From NCBI GenBank assembly GCA_043758755.1, contig JAYVMW010000009.1, positions 1-64,000 on the forward strand: a DNA stretch of 64,000 nt, in the 5' to 3' direction. The notes under the pieces are model-generated. The model was not told where the DNA came from. It saw only the letters and a list, made by a program, of their open reading frames with translations, and ran no database searches. The position numbers and the translations under genes were made by a program. Below, piece by piece: positions 25,427 to 34,602 of the stretch. Position 1 is the stretch's first letter, and each line of letters begins with the position of its first letter. The stretch is from Solimicrobium sp043758755. GTDB taxonomy: Bacteria; Pseudomonadota; Gammaproteobacteria; Burkholderiales; Burkholderiaceae_D.

Positions 25427-25916
25427 ATTGAATGAAATGTCAGTCGGACCGCTGTGGATCTTGCGTGACAATGCGTCTGCCGCTGCAGAGCCATTCCAGT
25501 CCAACTGCCCGGTGTGTGGCGCAGCGTGGCTGGAATCATCAGCGCAGCACACGCAGGTGCTGATCATTCTGGCCGATCCGATTGCCGACCCGGCACAGCA
25601 GACCTTGCTGAACAACTGCGTGCGGGCCGCCGGCTGGACTGATGTGGCAGGCTTTCTGGCACTGCATAGTTCTTGCAGTTCCGGCGCTGGCGTCACGGCT
25701 TTGGAACGCCACTTGGCACAGGCTTTGGTCCGGCGGGTGATGGTGTTCGGCGAGAGGGCTGCGCAAAGTATCAATCCGGCATTTAAACGCGGTGCACTCC
25801 ATCAGTTTGGGCAAACCGAACTGGTCGTGACCCATCATCCTGCCGAGTTGCTGACTACGCCGGCCTTAAAGGCCCAGACCTGGTCAGACCTGTGTCTGGC
25901 CCGGTTTGAAGAGTGA
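25413..25916 (+). CDS. Degenerate family-4 uracil-DNA-glycosylase-like protein
   Basis: 167-aa protein in the place where related genomes often carry a family-4 (Fe-S) uracil-DNA glycosylase, right after tsaB-rimI. The C-terminal THHPAELLTTPALKAQTWSDL (about 140-160) and a VMVFGERAAQ strand (about 110-119) recall that fold. However, I see neither the catalytic GEAPG motif nor the four-cysteine cluster; an N-terminal CPVC pair (about 32-35) is the only cysteine knuckle. It may be an inactive homologue or have a different role. The start at 25413 (AGGACA about 8 nt upstream) overlaps rimI by 14 nt; 25392 is the longest alternative. It overlaps the next gene by 4 nt. Confidence 0.7.
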   Translation: MWLSKLNEMSVGPLWILRDNASAAAEPFQSNCPVCGAAWLESSAQHTQVLIILADPIADPAQQTLLNNCVRAAGWTDVAGFLALHSSCSSGAGVTALERHLAQALVRRVMVFGERAAQSINPAFKRGALHQFGQTELVVTHHPAELLTTPALKAQTWSDLCLARFEE

Positions 25917-26833
25917 TGGATCCAATTCCGATCACGCCCAATAACTATCAGGCGCAGTTCCAGCAACGCTGGCCACATCTGATTCATCCCGATGTGCGCA
26001 ATCTGGCCTGGCTGCTGGATGCCCCCAACTTGCTGAACCGGCACCATCCGCGCTGGAACGATTTGCTGGCAGAGCTGCCCGGGATAGAACAGGGCACGGC
26101 CGACTGGCTGGCCGGACTGGATCGCGAGCCGCAGCCGTTGCAGGAATTTCTGGCGGTGCATCCCCATACCCGTCTGGGGCACTATGCCGAGAATCTGCTG
26201 GCGTTCTATTTCGGCTGGCGCGGCGAACTGGTCGCGCACAGTCTGCAGGTTATCGCGCGCACCACCATTGGTGAATTCGACTTTCTGTTAAATACGCCAG
26301 ACGGTTTCGAACATTGGGAGTTCGCCTGCAAATTTTATCTTTTCGTTGAGTCTGCCAACACCCTGGCGAATTTCGTCGGACCGAATCTGATGGATAACCT
26401 GAACGACAAGTCGCGCAAAATCATGGATGCGCAGCTCGCGCTGGGTCAGCATGCCCAGGCTCAACGATATCTGGCCGCGCCGCTCCACGCAGCGCGCGCG
26501 CTGCTCAAAGGCTGGCTGTTTTATCCATCTGCCAGCACTGCATCACTGCCCGAAATATCAGATGTGCATTGCCGCGGATTGTGGTGCCGGTTATCGGAAC
26601 TGGCTAACCTGCCGGGGCAGCAATTTCTGATTTTGACGCGCCTGCGCTGGCTCGCACCTGCCCGGGTGCAGGGCGCAGCGACCATGAGTCTGGAACAGTT
26701 GCACAGGCATCTGGAACAGCAGTTTGCCGCTGATGCCAGACCGGTGCTGGTGGTCAGTCTGAGAGCCTGTGGTCAGAGCCTGATTGAAACCGAGAGGATT
26801 TTTGTGGTGCCAGACGACTGGAACCGGCAGTGA
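25913..26833 (+). CDS. DUF1853 family protein
   Basis: 306-aa protein matching DUF1853, a proteobacterial family of unknown function. The conserved core is at about 86-145: RLGHYAENLLAFYF, then IGEFDFLL, then HWEFACKFYL. The spacing of E93, D123, E136 and K140 recalls a PD-(D/E)XK nuclease core, which I offer only as a possibility. It overlaps the previous gene by 4 nt and belongs to the tsaB-rimI operon by position. Confidence 0.82.
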   Translation: MMDPIPITPNNYQAQFQQRWPHLIHPDVRNLAWLLDAPNLLNRHHPRWNDLLAELPGIEQGTADWLAGLDREPQPLQEFLAVHPHTRLGHYAENLLAFYFGWRGELVAHSLQVIARTTIGEFDFLLNTPDGFEHWEFACKFYLFVESANTLANFVGPNLMDNLNDKSRKIMDAQLALGQHAQAQRYLAAPLHAARALLKGWLFYPSASTASLPEISDVHCRGLWCRLSELANLPGQQFLILTRLRWLAPARVQGAATMSLEQLHRHLEQQFAADARPVLVVSLRACGQSLIETERIFVVPDDWNRQ

Positions 26834-26835
26834 AT

Positions 26836-27519
26836 CTATTTTGAAATTTCTTCGCAGATATCTACCAGTTTTTTTGGTGTATCTTTATTTTCAATGGCAA
26901 AAATCACGCGCTGGCGTCGTATAGTTTCCAGTTCCGAAGGCAGAATCAGGGATTTTTCCATGTCATCAAACAGCGCTTCACAGGCAGGCGGCAGCGGATA
27001 TCGCTGTTTCAGGTGTTTGTCATTCAGATTCACGTGCATGACCTGTATGCCGACTTCGCAGCGCTGCACCAGTCGGTCCGGTGCTGTTTCATCCAGAATC
27101 AGCATGTCGACGATCGACTCCTCCATTTTCAGTCTGGCAAAATTGGGCAGATCCTTTTTATACGACACTTTGTCTTCAAAACTCTTTTTCAGCAACGGCA
27201 GAAATTCAACACACTGCTGTGGCAAATGGTAAGCATTGGTATAGCCAAGATTGTCGCGGATGGTGGCAGTGCAGAACTGTTCCTGATGATCGGCTTTACT
27301 GATGTTTTCTTTGAACAGGTTGACCACGAAACTGACCTTGGCGTTCTCATCCATGGTGTTGGCGTCCGGAATTTCACCCTGATGGTCCCTGATATAGTCC
27401 GGGCTGGTGATGAGGCGCAGCGCGACCCTACATTCCGGCAAAGTGTTGTCTTCCGCGGCCTGAACCGGGTTGAACAGTGTGAACAGCGCAATCAGAACAG
27501 ACAGTCGGGAAAATTTCAT
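26836..27519 (-). CDS. Secreted protein of unknown function
   Basis: 227-aa protein with a clear Sec signal peptide (KFSRLSVLIALFTLFNPVQA, cleavage after residue about 21). The mature part is rich in charged residues and has five cysteines (for example CRVAL, QFCTATI, QQCVEFL, RCEVGI, PPACEALF), which could form disulfides in the periplasm. No known motif was recognised. It is transcribed in the same direction as lplT, starting 15 nt after its stop, and is likely in the same operon. It ends 2 nt from the convergent DUF1853 gene. Confidence 0.72.
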   Translation of the reverse strand: MKFSRLSVLIALFTLFNPVQAAEDNTLPECRVALRLITSPDYIRDHQGEIPDANTMDENAKVSFVVNLFKENISKADHQEQFCTATIRDNLGYTNAYHLPQQCVEFLPLLKKSFEDKVSYKKDLPNFARLKMEESIVDMLILDETAPDRLVQRCEVGIQVMHVNLNDKHLKQRYPLPPACEALFDDMEKSLILPSELETIRRQRVIFAIENKDTPKKLVDICEEISK

Positions 27520-27534
27520 GGACAGATCAATGGG

Positions 27535-28800
27535 TTAATGTTTTTTCTCGCCAATCAATGCCAGGCTGTCGTGGTCGCGCTGGTTGGCACGATGTTTGGC
27601 CATGACCATCATGGTGGTACAGGAAACAAACATGCCGAACGAAATGATGATGAGGTTGACCGACAGATGCGATCTCACCAGGAACGCATACAAGCCGTTC
27701 ATGATGATGATCGAGACGTTTTCATTGAAATTCTGTACCGAAATCGAATGCCCGGCACTCATCAGTACATGGCCGCGATGCTGCAGCAGCGCGTTCATCG
27801 GCACCACAAAATAACCGGACAGTGCGCCGATCAGTATCAGCAGCGGGTACGCCATCCAGACCGAATGCACCAGCGTCATGGACATCACAACCAGTCCCAT
27901 TGCAACGCCGAACGGCATGACGGTGAGTGACTTTTTGATCGGCACGTAGCGACCGGCCGCCACCGCACCGAACGCAATGCCGATCGCCGAGACCGCCGGA
28001 ATCATCGCGGCTTTGTCGAGCGGCAGATTGAGCGATACTTCGGCCCAGTAGATCACCAGAAATTGCAGCACCGCACCGGCCCCCCAGAACAGGGTAGTGA
28101 TGCTGAGCGTGATCTGTCCGAGTTTGTCGGCCCACAGGGTTTTGCAGCAGCGCGTGAAATCGGTAATCAGAGCGATGGGATTGGTGGCCTGTCTGGCATA
28201 TTTGGCACCGGTATCGAGGATATATAAATTGAAAATGGTGGCGATGATGTAGAGCAGCATGATCACCGACAAAGCAGCTTCGAGCGGCGTTTGAATGACA
28301 TTGCCGAGCAGCGGGGTATGCAACAGATTAAGCAGCAGCGCACAGACATGTGGATTGATCAGCGCGCCGCCCAGGCCGGATCCGAAAATAACGGAGGCAA
28401 TTGTCAGTCCCTCGATCCAGCCATTGGCTGCAACCAGTTTTTCCGGTGGCAGCAGTTCGGTCAGGATGCCGTATTTGGCGGGTGAATAGGCGGCGGCACC
28501 CATCCCGACCACGCCATAGGCGATCAGAGGATGGACATGCGCAAACATCAATGCACAACCGGTTATTTTCAGTACGTTGGTCAAAAACATGACCCTGCCC
28601 TTGGGCATGCTGTCTGCAAAGGCGCCGACGAAAGCGGCAAGAAGTACATAGGAAATCACGAAGGAAGATTTCAGCAGCGGGGTCATCCATTCCGGGGCAT
28701 TGATGGTGGACAGTGCATAGAAAGCTGCAATCAGTAATGCGTTATCGGCGAGCGAGGAAAAAAACTGTGCGCCCATGATGGTATAAAAACCACGATTCAT
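27535..28800 (-). CDS. lplT: Lysophospholipid transporter LplT
   Basis: 421-aa MFS-fold inner-membrane protein. In E. coli LplT flips lysophosphatidylethanolamine into the cytoplasm for reacylation by Aas. The N-terminus (GFYTIMGAQFFSSLADNALLIAA) and the ADSMPKGRVMF and SPAKYGILTELLPPEKLVAANGWIEG motifs (about 62-130) are family hallmarks. No aas gene is adjacent, unlike in enterics, so the acyltransferase must be elsewhere if it is present. It diverges from alr. Confidence 0.92.
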   Translation of the reverse strand: MNRGFYTIMGAQFFSSLADNALLIAAFYALSTINAPEWMTPLLKSSFVISYVLLAAFVGAFADSMPKGRVMFLTNVLKITGCALMFAHVHPLIAYGVVGMGAAAYSPAKYGILTELLPPEKLVAANGWIEGLTIASVIFGSGLGGALINPHVCALLLNLLHTPLLGNVIQTPLEAALSVIMLLYIIATIFNLYILDTGAKYARQATNPIALITDFTRCCKTLWADKLGQITLSITTLFWGAGAVLQFLVIYWAEVSLNLPLDKAAMIPAVSAIGIAFGAVAAGRYVPIKKSLTVMPFGVAMGLVVMSMTLVHSVWMAYPLLILIGALSGYFVVPMNALLQHRGHVLMSAGHSISVQNFNENVSIIIMNGLYAFLVRSHLSVNLIIISFGMFVSCTTMMVMAKHRANQRDHDSLALIGEKKH

Positions 28801-28975
28801 AAAAAGTGAAGTCTATTCTCGAAGCGAGCTTTATACCATGAAACAATGTCCGCAGGCCATTCAGAGCCCCTTTACATAGCAATTTATCAAAGTATGCATG
28901 GCGTGAATCGCCAATCAGAGCTGTGTCGTTCTCGGGTAAAATGGCGCACTGTTTATTCATCTGCCAACCTTTGCC

Positions 28976-30070
28976 ATGCCCAGACCGATTAGCGCAACCA
29001 TTCATTTATCAGCCCTGACTCACAATTACCAAATCGCCCGTGCCCATGGCGGTGCTGCCAAAGTCTGGGCAGTGGTCAAGGCCAATGCTTACGGCCACGG
29101 TCTGGACTTTGCGCTGCAGGCTTTTAAGGATGCTGATGGATTGGCACTGGTTGAAGTTGATGGCGCGCTGAAAATTCGCGCATCGGGCTGGCGCAAGCCG
29201 ATACTGTTGCTGGAAGGTTTTTTTCACGCTGAAGATCTGCCGCTGGTGGTCGAACATAATCTGGACGTTGCGGTGCACTGTGTGGAACAGATTGTCCTGT
29301 TGGAACAGGCCGGGTTTGCTGCCGGTACGGAAATCCGGGTGCATCTGAAAGTCAATGGCGGCATGAACCGGCTCGGCTTCAAACCGGACTCGATTGCCCA
29401 GGCCGCTGACCGGCTGAGTGCCATCAGCGGCGTGCGCGTGGTGGATCTGATGATGCACTTTGCCAACGCCGACGATGAAAACAATGCACGTCTGCCGGTG
29501 CAAGAACAGGTGCGGCGCTTCGAATTGGCCAAGTCCACGCTGAAGAATGTGGTACTGGAAACCAGTCTGGCCAATTCCGCTGCCAATCTGCTGATCAAAT
29601 CCCTGAAAAATGACTGGGTGCGCGCTGGCATCATGCTGTATGGCGGCAGCCCCGGCAAAGGCAGTGCTGCTTCGTTTGGTTTGCAAAGCGGCATGACGCT
29701 GGCCAGCGAACTCATTGCGATCCAGGACATACAGGCCGGCGAATCGGTCGGTTACGGTTCGCGTTATGTGGCACAGCGGCCGATGAAAATCGGTGTGGTG
29801 GCTTGCGGTTATGCGGACGGTTATCCGCGTCATGCCATGGATGGAACGCCCATACTGGTAAATGGCAAGCGCACCGTCATGGTGGGGCGGGTATCGATGG
29901 ATATGCTCACGGTCGATGTGACCGATATTGAAGATGCCCGGGTCGGGTCGGTGGTCACGTTGTGGGGACAGGGGCTGCCGATAGATGAAGTAGCCCAGGC
30001 CGCAGATACGATAGGTTATGAACTGATGTGCGCCGTGGCGCAGCGCGTGCCACTGATCAAAGGGGAATAA
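28976..30070 (+). CDS. alr: Alanine racemase
   Basis: PLP enzyme converting L- to D-alanine for peptidoglycan. 364 aa with the PLP lysine K35 in VVKANAYGHG, the opposite catalytic tyrosine in SVGYGSRY at about 260, and the C-terminal VGRVSMDMLTVDVTD segment. The first ATG is at the family start (RPISATIHLSALTHNY). It is followed after 7 nt by radA. Confidence 0.96.
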   Translation: MPRPISATIHLSALTHNYQIARAHGGAAKVWAVVKANAYGHGLDFALQAFKDADGLALVEVDGALKIRASGWRKPILLLEGFFHAEDLPLVVEHNLDVAVHCVEQIVLLEQAGFAAGTEIRVHLKVNGGMNRLGFKPDSIAQAADRLSAISGVRVVDLMMHFANADDENNARLPVQEQVRRFELAKSTLKNVVLETSLANSAANLLIKSLKNDWVRAGIMLYGGSPGKGSAASFGLQSGMTLASELIAIQDIQAGESVGYGSRYVAQRPMKIGVVACGYADGYPRHAMDGTPILVNGKRTVMVGRVSMDMLTVDVTDIEDARVGSVVTLWGQGLPIDEVAQAADTIGYELMCAVAQRVPLIKGE

Positions 30071-30077
30071 GCACCAC

Positions 30078-31451
30078 ATGGCCAAAGTCAAAACCAATTA
30101 CAGCTGCACGGAATGCGGCGGCACTACCGGCAAATGGGCCGGCCAGTGTCCGGCCTGCGGCCAGTGGAATACGCTGGTCGAGTCCATCGTGGAAAGTGGC
30201 CAGAACCGTTATTCACAGACGCCGCAAAGTCTGGCCCAGACTGCACCGGTACTGCAGCTGTCCGATATCGACGCCATGGAAGTGCCGCGCTTTACCACCG
30301 GCATCGATGAATTTGACCGGGTGCTGGGCGGCGGTCTGGTGGCTGGCGGGGTGGTGCTGATTGGCGGTGATCCCGGTATCGGCAAATCGACCTTGCTGTT
30401 GCAGGCGCTGGCCTGTATGGCCAGGGAAAAAAGCGTGCTGTATGTCAGCGGTGAAGAATCCGGCGCGCAGATTGCGTTGCGCGCAAAACGGCTGGGCGTG
30501 GACGGCTCGAGCATGAAACTGCAGGCTGAAATTCAGCTGGAAAAAATTCTCTCGACACTCGCCCAGCACAAGCCGCAGGTGGTGGTCATCGACTCAATCC
30601 AGACCATGTATTCCGATGCGCTGAGTTCAGCGCCGGGGTCGGTAGCACAAGTGCGCGAATGTGCCGCGCAGTTAACCCGGGCAGCCAAATCGTCGGACGT
30701 GACCATCATCATGGTTGGACACGTCACCAAGGAAGGCGCACTGGCCGGTCCGCGCGTGCTGGAACATATTGTGGATACTGTCCTGTATTTTGAGGGAGAC
30801 ACGCAATCCAGTTTTCGTCTGGTGCGCGCCATTAAAAATCGTTTTGGCGCAGTCAATGAACTGGGCGTGTTTGCCATGACTGAACATGGTCTGAAGGGTG
30901 TATCGAATCCCTCGGCGTTATTTTTGTCGCAGCATGACACGCCGGTTGCCGGCGCCTGTGTCATGGCAACCCAGGAAGGTTCACGGCCGCTGCTGGTGGA
31001 GATTCAGGCGCTCGTGGATGCCTCGCACGCGCCCAATGCAAGGCGTCTGTCGGTGGGTTTGGAACAGAATCGTCTGGCCATGCTGCTGGCGGTACTGCAC
31101 CGCCATGCCGGGATTGCCGCGTTTGATCAGGATGTGTTTATCAACGCGGTGGGCGGGGTGAAGATTGTTGAGCCGGCCGCCGATCTGGCCGTACTGATGG
31201 CGATTCATTCTTCGATGCGCAACCGGCCGCTGCCGCGCGGACTGGTGGTGTTTGGTGAAGTCGGCCTGGCCGGTGAAATCCGTCCGGCACCGCGTGGTCA
31301 GGAACGCCTGCGCGAAGCGGCCAAGCTGGGTTTTTCGATTGCGCTGATCCCCAAGGCAAATGCGCCCAAACAGCCGATTGAAGGATTGCTGATTGTGGCG
31401 GTGGACCGGATTGATCAGGCGTTGAGTAAATTGCGCGAAATTGAAGAGTGA
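30078..31451 (+). CDS. radA: DNA repair protein RadA (Sms)
   Basis: RecA-like ATPase that promotes branch migration in recombination. 457 aa: N-terminal four-cysteine zinc finger (C10, C13, C24, C27), Walker A GGDPGIGKSTLL near 97-108, the RadA-specific KNRFG motif (AIKNRFGAVNELGVF) near 255, and a C-terminal Lon-like domain with FGEVGLAGEIRP near 390. It is the standard alr-radA pairing in this group. Confidence 0.96.
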   Translation: MAKVKTNYSCTECGGTTGKWAGQCPACGQWNTLVESIVESGQNRYSQTPQSLAQTAPVLQLSDIDAMEVPRFTTGIDEFDRVLGGGLVAGGVVLIGGDPGIGKSTLLLQALACMAREKSVLYVSGEESGAQIALRAKRLGVDGSSMKLQAEIQLEKILSTLAQHKPQVVVIDSIQTMYSDALSSAPGSVAQVRECAAQLTRAAKSSDVTIIMVGHVTKEGALAGPRVLEHIVDTVLYFEGDTQSSFRLVRAIKNRFGAVNELGVFAMTEHGLKGVSNPSALFLSQHDTPVAGACVMATQEGSRPLLVEIQALVDASHAPNARRLSVGLEQNRLAMLLAVLHRHAGIAAFDQDVFINAVGGVKIVEPAADLAVLMAIHSSMRNRPLPRGLVVFGEVGLAGEIRPAPRGQERLREAAKLGFSIALIPKANAPKQPIEGLLIVAVDRIDQALSKLREIEE

Positions 31452-31478
31452 ATAAAGAGTAAATAAGAGGGAAAAGAC

Positions 31479-32240
31479 ATGTCCGTTTTCGGAATAGGTT
31501 TACACATTATCGTTGCACTGTTTTTTGCAATACATGCAGTTCGATCCGGACAGCAGATGTACTGGCTGTTCATCCTGTTTGCGTTTCCGCTGCTGGGTTC
31601 CATCGTATATTGTTTTGCGATCTTCCTGCCTTCGCTGAAATCGAATTATTCGGTGCAGAAGGGACTGAGCAAAGTTGCCAGCGTGGCAGTCAGCAGTATT
31701 GACCCGGGTCGTGAACTGCGCGCAGCCAAGGCGGCGTTTGACTTTACCCCGACTGCGCAAAATCAGTGGCGCTACGCTGATGCACTGCTGGGGGCCGACA
31801 AAGTGGAAGAAGCGGTGCAGCAATTTGAGCAGTGTCTGCAGGGACCGTTTGCCAAGGATCTGGAAATCCAGTTTGCTGCTGCCAATGCCCATCTGCGTTT
31901 TAATCAGCCGGAAAAAGCCCGACAGCTACTGCTGGCGATCCGCTCCGGCAGCAGTACCTTTCGCACTGAAGCGGTCATGCTGATGCTGGCACAGATTTAT
32001 GCCAGACAGGGAAATCAGGAGCAGGCCAGGCATGAATTTGAACAGGCCGTGGCGCGCTTTGGCAGTGTCGAAGCACGTGCCGAATATGCGATCTGGGCTG
32101 CTTCTCAGGGCGACCTGAATACGGCGCAGCACCTGTATGCCGAGCTGAATCAGCTCAAGCAGCACTGGAACAATAATTCGCGCGATCATTATGCCGAGCT
32201 GATGAACCGGCTGGATCAGGCATTCAAGCCGCAACAGTAA
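31479..32240 (+). CDS. Membrane-anchored tetratricopeptide repeat protein
   Basis: 253-aa protein. The N-terminus has one or two membrane segments (about 5-50, LHIIVALFFAIHAV and LFILFAFPLLGSIVYCFAIF). The remainder (about 75-250) is alpha-helical with TPR-like helices such as NQWRYADALLGADKVEEAVQQFEQCL and LMLAQIYARQGNQEQARHEFEQAV. Such proteins scaffold complexes at the membrane; the partner is unknown. It lies 27 nt after radA on the same strand. Confidence 0.8.
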   Translation: MSVFGIGLHIIVALFFAIHAVRSGQQMYWLFILFAFPLLGSIVYCFAIFLPSLKSNYSVQKGLSKVASVAVSSIDPGRELRAAKAAFDFTPTAQNQWRYADALLGADKVEEAVQQFEQCLQGPFAKDLEIQFAAANAHLRFNQPEKARQLLLAIRSGSSTFRTEAVMLMLAQIYARQGNQEQARHEFEQAVARFGSVEARAEYAIWAASQGDLNTAQHLYAELNQLKQHWNNNSRDHYAELMNRLDQAFKPQQ

Positions 32241-32310
32241 AGCTGGTCAGTTTAACAATTGACCACGGTTCGCTTGCCGATCGAGCCGCCAGCCATTAGA
32301 ATGGCGCCAG

Positions 32311-32505
32311 TTTTGGTGCTCGCAGTCATGTTCATGACTGCGGTTAAACGGGAAACAGGCGTATTGAAATTAATACGGACTGTGCTGCCCCCGCAACGGT
32401 GACAGATGAAGTAGTTATCTAAGACTTCCAGCTCTTAATAAAACCACTGTGTCAATGACATGGGAAGGTAAAAGAGTGAAATCTGTCAGCCCGGATACCG
32501 GCCAG
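32311..32505 (+). promoter_or_regulatory. Cobalamin riboswitch
   Basis: The region contains the conserved parts of the adenosylcobalamin/cobalamin aptamer in order: TTGGTGC at about 32313, AAACGGGAAACAGG near 32346-32359, the core GCTGCCCCCGCAAC near 32384-32397, a CCACTGT segment at about 32444, GGGAAGG at 32462-32468, and AGCCCGGATACCGGCC near 32488-32503. It precedes a TonB-dependent receptor and a BtuC/D/F-type importer, its expected targets. When corrinoid is bound, expression should fall. Confidence 0.92.
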
Positions 32506-32512
32506 AATAGGT

Positions 32513-32541
32513 GATGCACTGCTGCACGTCAGTGGCGCATC
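32513..32541 (+). promoter_or_regulatory. Candidate expression-platform hairpin of the riboswitch
   Basis: GATG-CACTG (32513-32521) pairs with CAGTG-(GCG)-CATC (32530-32541) around an 8-nt loop, just after the aptamer and about 50 nt before the receptor start. It has no T-run, so translational control or pairing with the aptamer (kissing loop) is likelier than intrinsic termination. This is inference. Confidence 0.45.
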
Positions 32542-32592
32542 GTTCAACCCAGCTTACGGGACGTTGGCTGGTTGCTGTTAACTTTGAAAATC

Positions 32593-34563
32593 ATGATTTC
32601 CTCACACACACTATGCAGTACCGGGCGTGCTTCGTCACTCCTGTCGGCTTTGCTTTGCTCTTTTTTCTGTATTGAAGTCCACGCACAAATTGCTCCGGCC
32701 GACAATGATCAGGTCGTCGTCATCGGTTCCCGCTTTCCAAATTCCCCTGATCTGGCTCCCCCAGGTGCTACCGTGATTACTGCAGAGCAGATCAGGAATG
32801 CCGGTATCGGCAACGCCAATGAAGCGATCCGCAAACTCGGCGGCGTCTATGGCAGACAGAATTTTTACGGCACAGCCGACTATGATCTCGATCTCAACGG
32901 GTTCGGCTCCGACAGTGCCAATAATCTGGTGATTCTGGTTGATGGCGTGCGCCTGTCTGAAAATGAGCAGGCGGTAGCGGTGCTGTCGTCGATTCCGGTC
33001 GATTCGATCGCGCGCATCGAAATCATGCACAGCGGCAGCAGCGTACTGTATGGCGATGGCGCAACCGGCGGGGTGATACAGATTATTACCAGACAGCTCG
33101 GACCGACTCCTTTGACCGGATCACTGAGTGCTGAACTGGGACAGTTTAACGATCATGCAGCGCGCGCATTTTTGTCGCGCGGCTGGGAAAATGTCAATCT
33201 GAGCCTGAATCTGAGTGATGAAAAGTCCGATAACTACCGCGTCAATAACGCCATCGCGCAAAAGAATGCCAGCGGTGCCCTGACCTGGTACGGCGCTGAC
33301 GGTCGGGTCGGCGTGCGCTTCGATATTGCGCATCAGGACGGTGGCCTGCCGGGTGCCTTGTCCACGCTGGCGCAATTTGAACAGAATCCGCGTCAGTCAC
33401 AAAATCCTTATGACAACGGCTCTACCGATATCAACCGTTACAGCGGATTCGCAGAAAAAACACTGGGCAACTGGCAACTGGTGGCCGAGCTGATGACCCG
33501 GGAACGCACAGTGCAGTCGGACTATGTTTCAGAACAGCTGACTTCAACCTACACCGGTCGCCAGACTGAATTCACACCGCGCCTGCGCCACGTTACCGTC
33601 ATCGACGCTATCCATAACGAGCTGGTAATGGGGCTGGATCTGATGAACTGGAACCGCCAGACCGACAGCAGCTATTCAATGGCGTATGCCACCCAGAAAT
33701 CCCGCGCACTGTACTTCCGTGATGAGCTAAGCGCAGGCAACGGCCGTGTTGCCTTTGGCGCACGACGCGAACTGTTTGATAAATCATCCATTGATCCGGT
33801 TGCCTATTCGGTCGATAACTATCAGGTCAATCAGGCAGTCAATGCCTGGGAAATTGAAGGCAGCTATCATTTTGGCGCACAGGTGCTCGGTTTTGCCAAC
33901 GCCGGTCAGAGTTTCCGGGTCGCGAATGTGGATGACAATGCCTACACCGCCATGCCCAATGTTGCCTTGCTGCCGCAACTGTCGCATGATCTGGAATTGG
34001 GTGCGACATTGGGAGAAAAGTCGCAACAGCTGACCGTGCGCCTGTTCCGCCATGACATAACAGGTGAAATTTATTTCAATCCGTTGTTGAACAGCGGCTA
34101 CGGTGCCAACAGCAATTTGGATCCGACCCGACGCCAGGGTGTTGCGCTGGAAACGGCTTACCGGTTGTCACGGCAGTTCAGTCTGTCCGCACAGGCACAG
34201 CATGTCGAAGCAACTTTTACCGGTGGCAGCAATGCTGGCAAAGAGCTGGTTCTGGTACCCAAAAACGTGATCACGACGCATCTCAACTGGTTGCCGGGAG
34301 ACGGGCAAAATGCCTGGGTCGGCACGCAGTGGGTGGATGCACAGCGCTATGGCGGCGATTTCAGCAATACCTGTTCAGCGTTAATCCCGTCTCATGCCAC
34401 GCTGGATGCGCGTTATGCGCGCACTTTTGGGGCGTGGGAATGGTCGGTAGCCGGTTCCAACCTGGCGGACCGGCATTACTTTACCAATGCCTATGGCTGC
34501 ATGACCGGTATTTACCCCGATGACGGTCGTCAGATGAAAGTGGCGCTGCGCTACGGTTTTTGA
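32593..34563 (+). CDS. btuB: TonB-dependent vitamin B12 (corrinoid) receptor
   Basis: Outer-membrane receptor of 656 aa. It has a signal peptide (to about VHA, residue 31), a TonB-box-like DQVVVIGSRF, a plug domain (ATVITAEQIRNAG...VDGVRLSENEQ and GSSVLYGDGATGGVIQIITR), then a 22-strand barrel ending in RYGF with the terminal aromatic residue used for barrel assembly. The B12 identity comes mainly from the riboswitch and the btuCDF-like genes after it. The ATG at 32593 is preferred over a TTG at 32572. It is probably the first gene of the corrinoid uptake operon. Confidence 0.88.
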   Translation: MISSHTLCSTGRASSLLSALLCSFFCIEVHAQIAPADNDQVVVIGSRFPNSPDLAPPGATVITAEQIRNAGIGNANEAIRKLGGVYGRQNFYGTADYDLDLNGFGSDSANNLVILVDGVRLSENEQAVAVLSSIPVDSIARIEIMHSGSSVLYGDGATGGVIQIITRQLGPTPLTGSLSAELGQFNDHAARAFLSRGWENVNLSLNLSDEKSDNYRVNNAIAQKNASGALTWYGADGRVGVRFDIAHQDGGLPGALSTLAQFEQNPRQSQNPYDNGSTDINRYSGFAEKTLGNWQLVAELMTRERTVQSDYVSEQLTSTYTGRQTEFTPRLRHVTVIDAIHNELVMGLDLMNWNRQTDSSYSMAYATQKSRALYFRDELSAGNGRVAFGARRELFDKSSIDPVAYSVDNYQVNQAVNAWEIEGSYHFGAQVLGFANAGQSFRVANVDDNAYTAMPNVALLPQLSHDLELGATLGEKSQQLTVRLFRHDITGEIYFNPLLNSGYGANSNLDPTRRQGVALETAYRLSRQFSLSAQAQHVEATFTGGSNAGKELVLVPKNVITTHLNWLPGDGQNAWVGTQWVDAQRYGGDFSNTCSALIPSHATLDARYARTFGAWEWSVAGSNLADRHYFTNAYGCMTGIYPDDGRQMKVALRYGF

Positions 34564-34602
34564 ACGCAGTATTTACCTTAACCTTATCGTCTGAAATCAG
34601 TG

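Noticed and set aside
27013..27930. 305-residue plus-strand open frame spanning the secreted-protein gene and lplT
   Set aside because: Crosses two well-supported reverse genes and has no recognisable domain.
29009..30097. 362-residue reverse-strand open frame over alr
   Set aside because: Antisense shadow of alanine racemase; long only because of codon composition.
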